Source: Macrostomum hystrix
Taxonomy: Eukaryota; Platyhelminthes; Macrostomidae
DNA length: 64,000 nt
NCBI GenBank assembly: GCA_950097015.1
Contig: CATNEN010000034.1
Span: 3,938,001-4,002,000, forward strand
Reading direction: 5' to 3'
The position numbers and the translations under genes were made by a program. Below, one piece after another: positions 63,877 through 64,000 of the stretch. Every line of letters begins with the position of its first letter. Position 1 is the stretch's first letter. The notes beneath the pieces were generated by a model. The model was not told where the DNA came from, made no database searches, and saw only the letters and a list, made by a program, of their open reading frames with translations.

Positions 63877-63929
63877 ATGAGGGAAGAAGACAAACGCGAA
63901 GATGGGATTTGGAATGCAGACAGTTCCAG
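63877..63929 (+). CDS. possible first coding exon of a gene running off the window
   Basis: An ATG in reasonable context opens MREEDKREDGIWNADSS plus two bases before TTCCAG|GTGGGT, a good splice donor. The upstream X-box supports transcription of a cilium-related gene. A short upstream ATG (63,863) gives only a five-codon frame. The rest of the gene is outside the window, so the product is unknown. Confidence 0.35.
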
Positions 63930-64000
63930 GTGGGTATTTTCCCATGAGAATGCTCGAACCCTGCAGTGCAGTGCAGAGACTAATCCTTTGAACAGTAGGA

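Overview
The window is nuclear DNA of an invertebrate animal. Its genes have GT-AG introns, TATA-type promoters and tRNA-derived SINEs. They encode metazoan proteins: STAT, RNA polymerase II subunit RPB7, TRAM1, casein kinase 2 beta, cytosolic pyrophosphatase, selenoprotein W, a fibrinogen-related protein and a FAM53-like protein. No operons or ribosome binding sites are seen. I cannot name the species. Gene structure and repeat load would fit a repeat-rich spiralian such as a free-living flatworm, but that is a guess.

Layout. 0-6 kb: a hAT-type miniature element (498-1096), then two tandem paralogues of a C6orf89-like membrane protein (+). 5.6-11.2 kb: two tandem selenoprotein W genes (-), each with an in-frame TGA, a SECIS-like hairpin and one intron packed with 43-bp repeats. 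12.3-14.2 kb: a secreted fibrinogen-domain gene (-) whose first intron is a 21-bp array that repeats the 5' splice site. 15.1-16.4 kb: a RING/TRAF-type zinc-finger gene (-). 18.4-20.6 kb: an intronless STAT (-). 21.3-23.9 kb: RPB7 (-). 27.1-32.3 kb: a FAM53-like gene (+) with a large intron. 33-50 kb is mostly minisatellites, with a small secreted Cys-rich protein at 42.6-43.0 kb and a cluster of gene fragments (CTU1-like, ATE1-like) at 40.4-41.9 kb. 50.5-52.0 kb: CSNK2B (-). 54.6-59.0 kb: TRAM1 (-). 60.4-62.0 kb: pyrophosphatase (+). 62-63.3 kb: a 48-bp array. At the right edge an RFX X-box precedes a possible first exon.

About 24 tandem arrays with unit lengths of 14-63 bp cover roughly a quarter to a third of the window. 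They fill several introns (both SELENOW genes, the fibrinogen gene, the RING/TRAF gene and the last TRAM1 intron). Several units carry splice-donor or transcription-factor-like motifs. Most long open frames in the window are by-products of arrays whose unit is a multiple of 3. The genes do not form one pathway; they are ordinary single-copy or tandemly duplicated genes. The most unusual features are the paired SELENOW genes with same-period intronic arrays, the in-frame array of repeated splice donors in the fibrinogen gene, and the CTU1/ATE1 fragment cluster. Exon boundaries were read by eye from splice consensus, phase and remembered family homology; no search was run.
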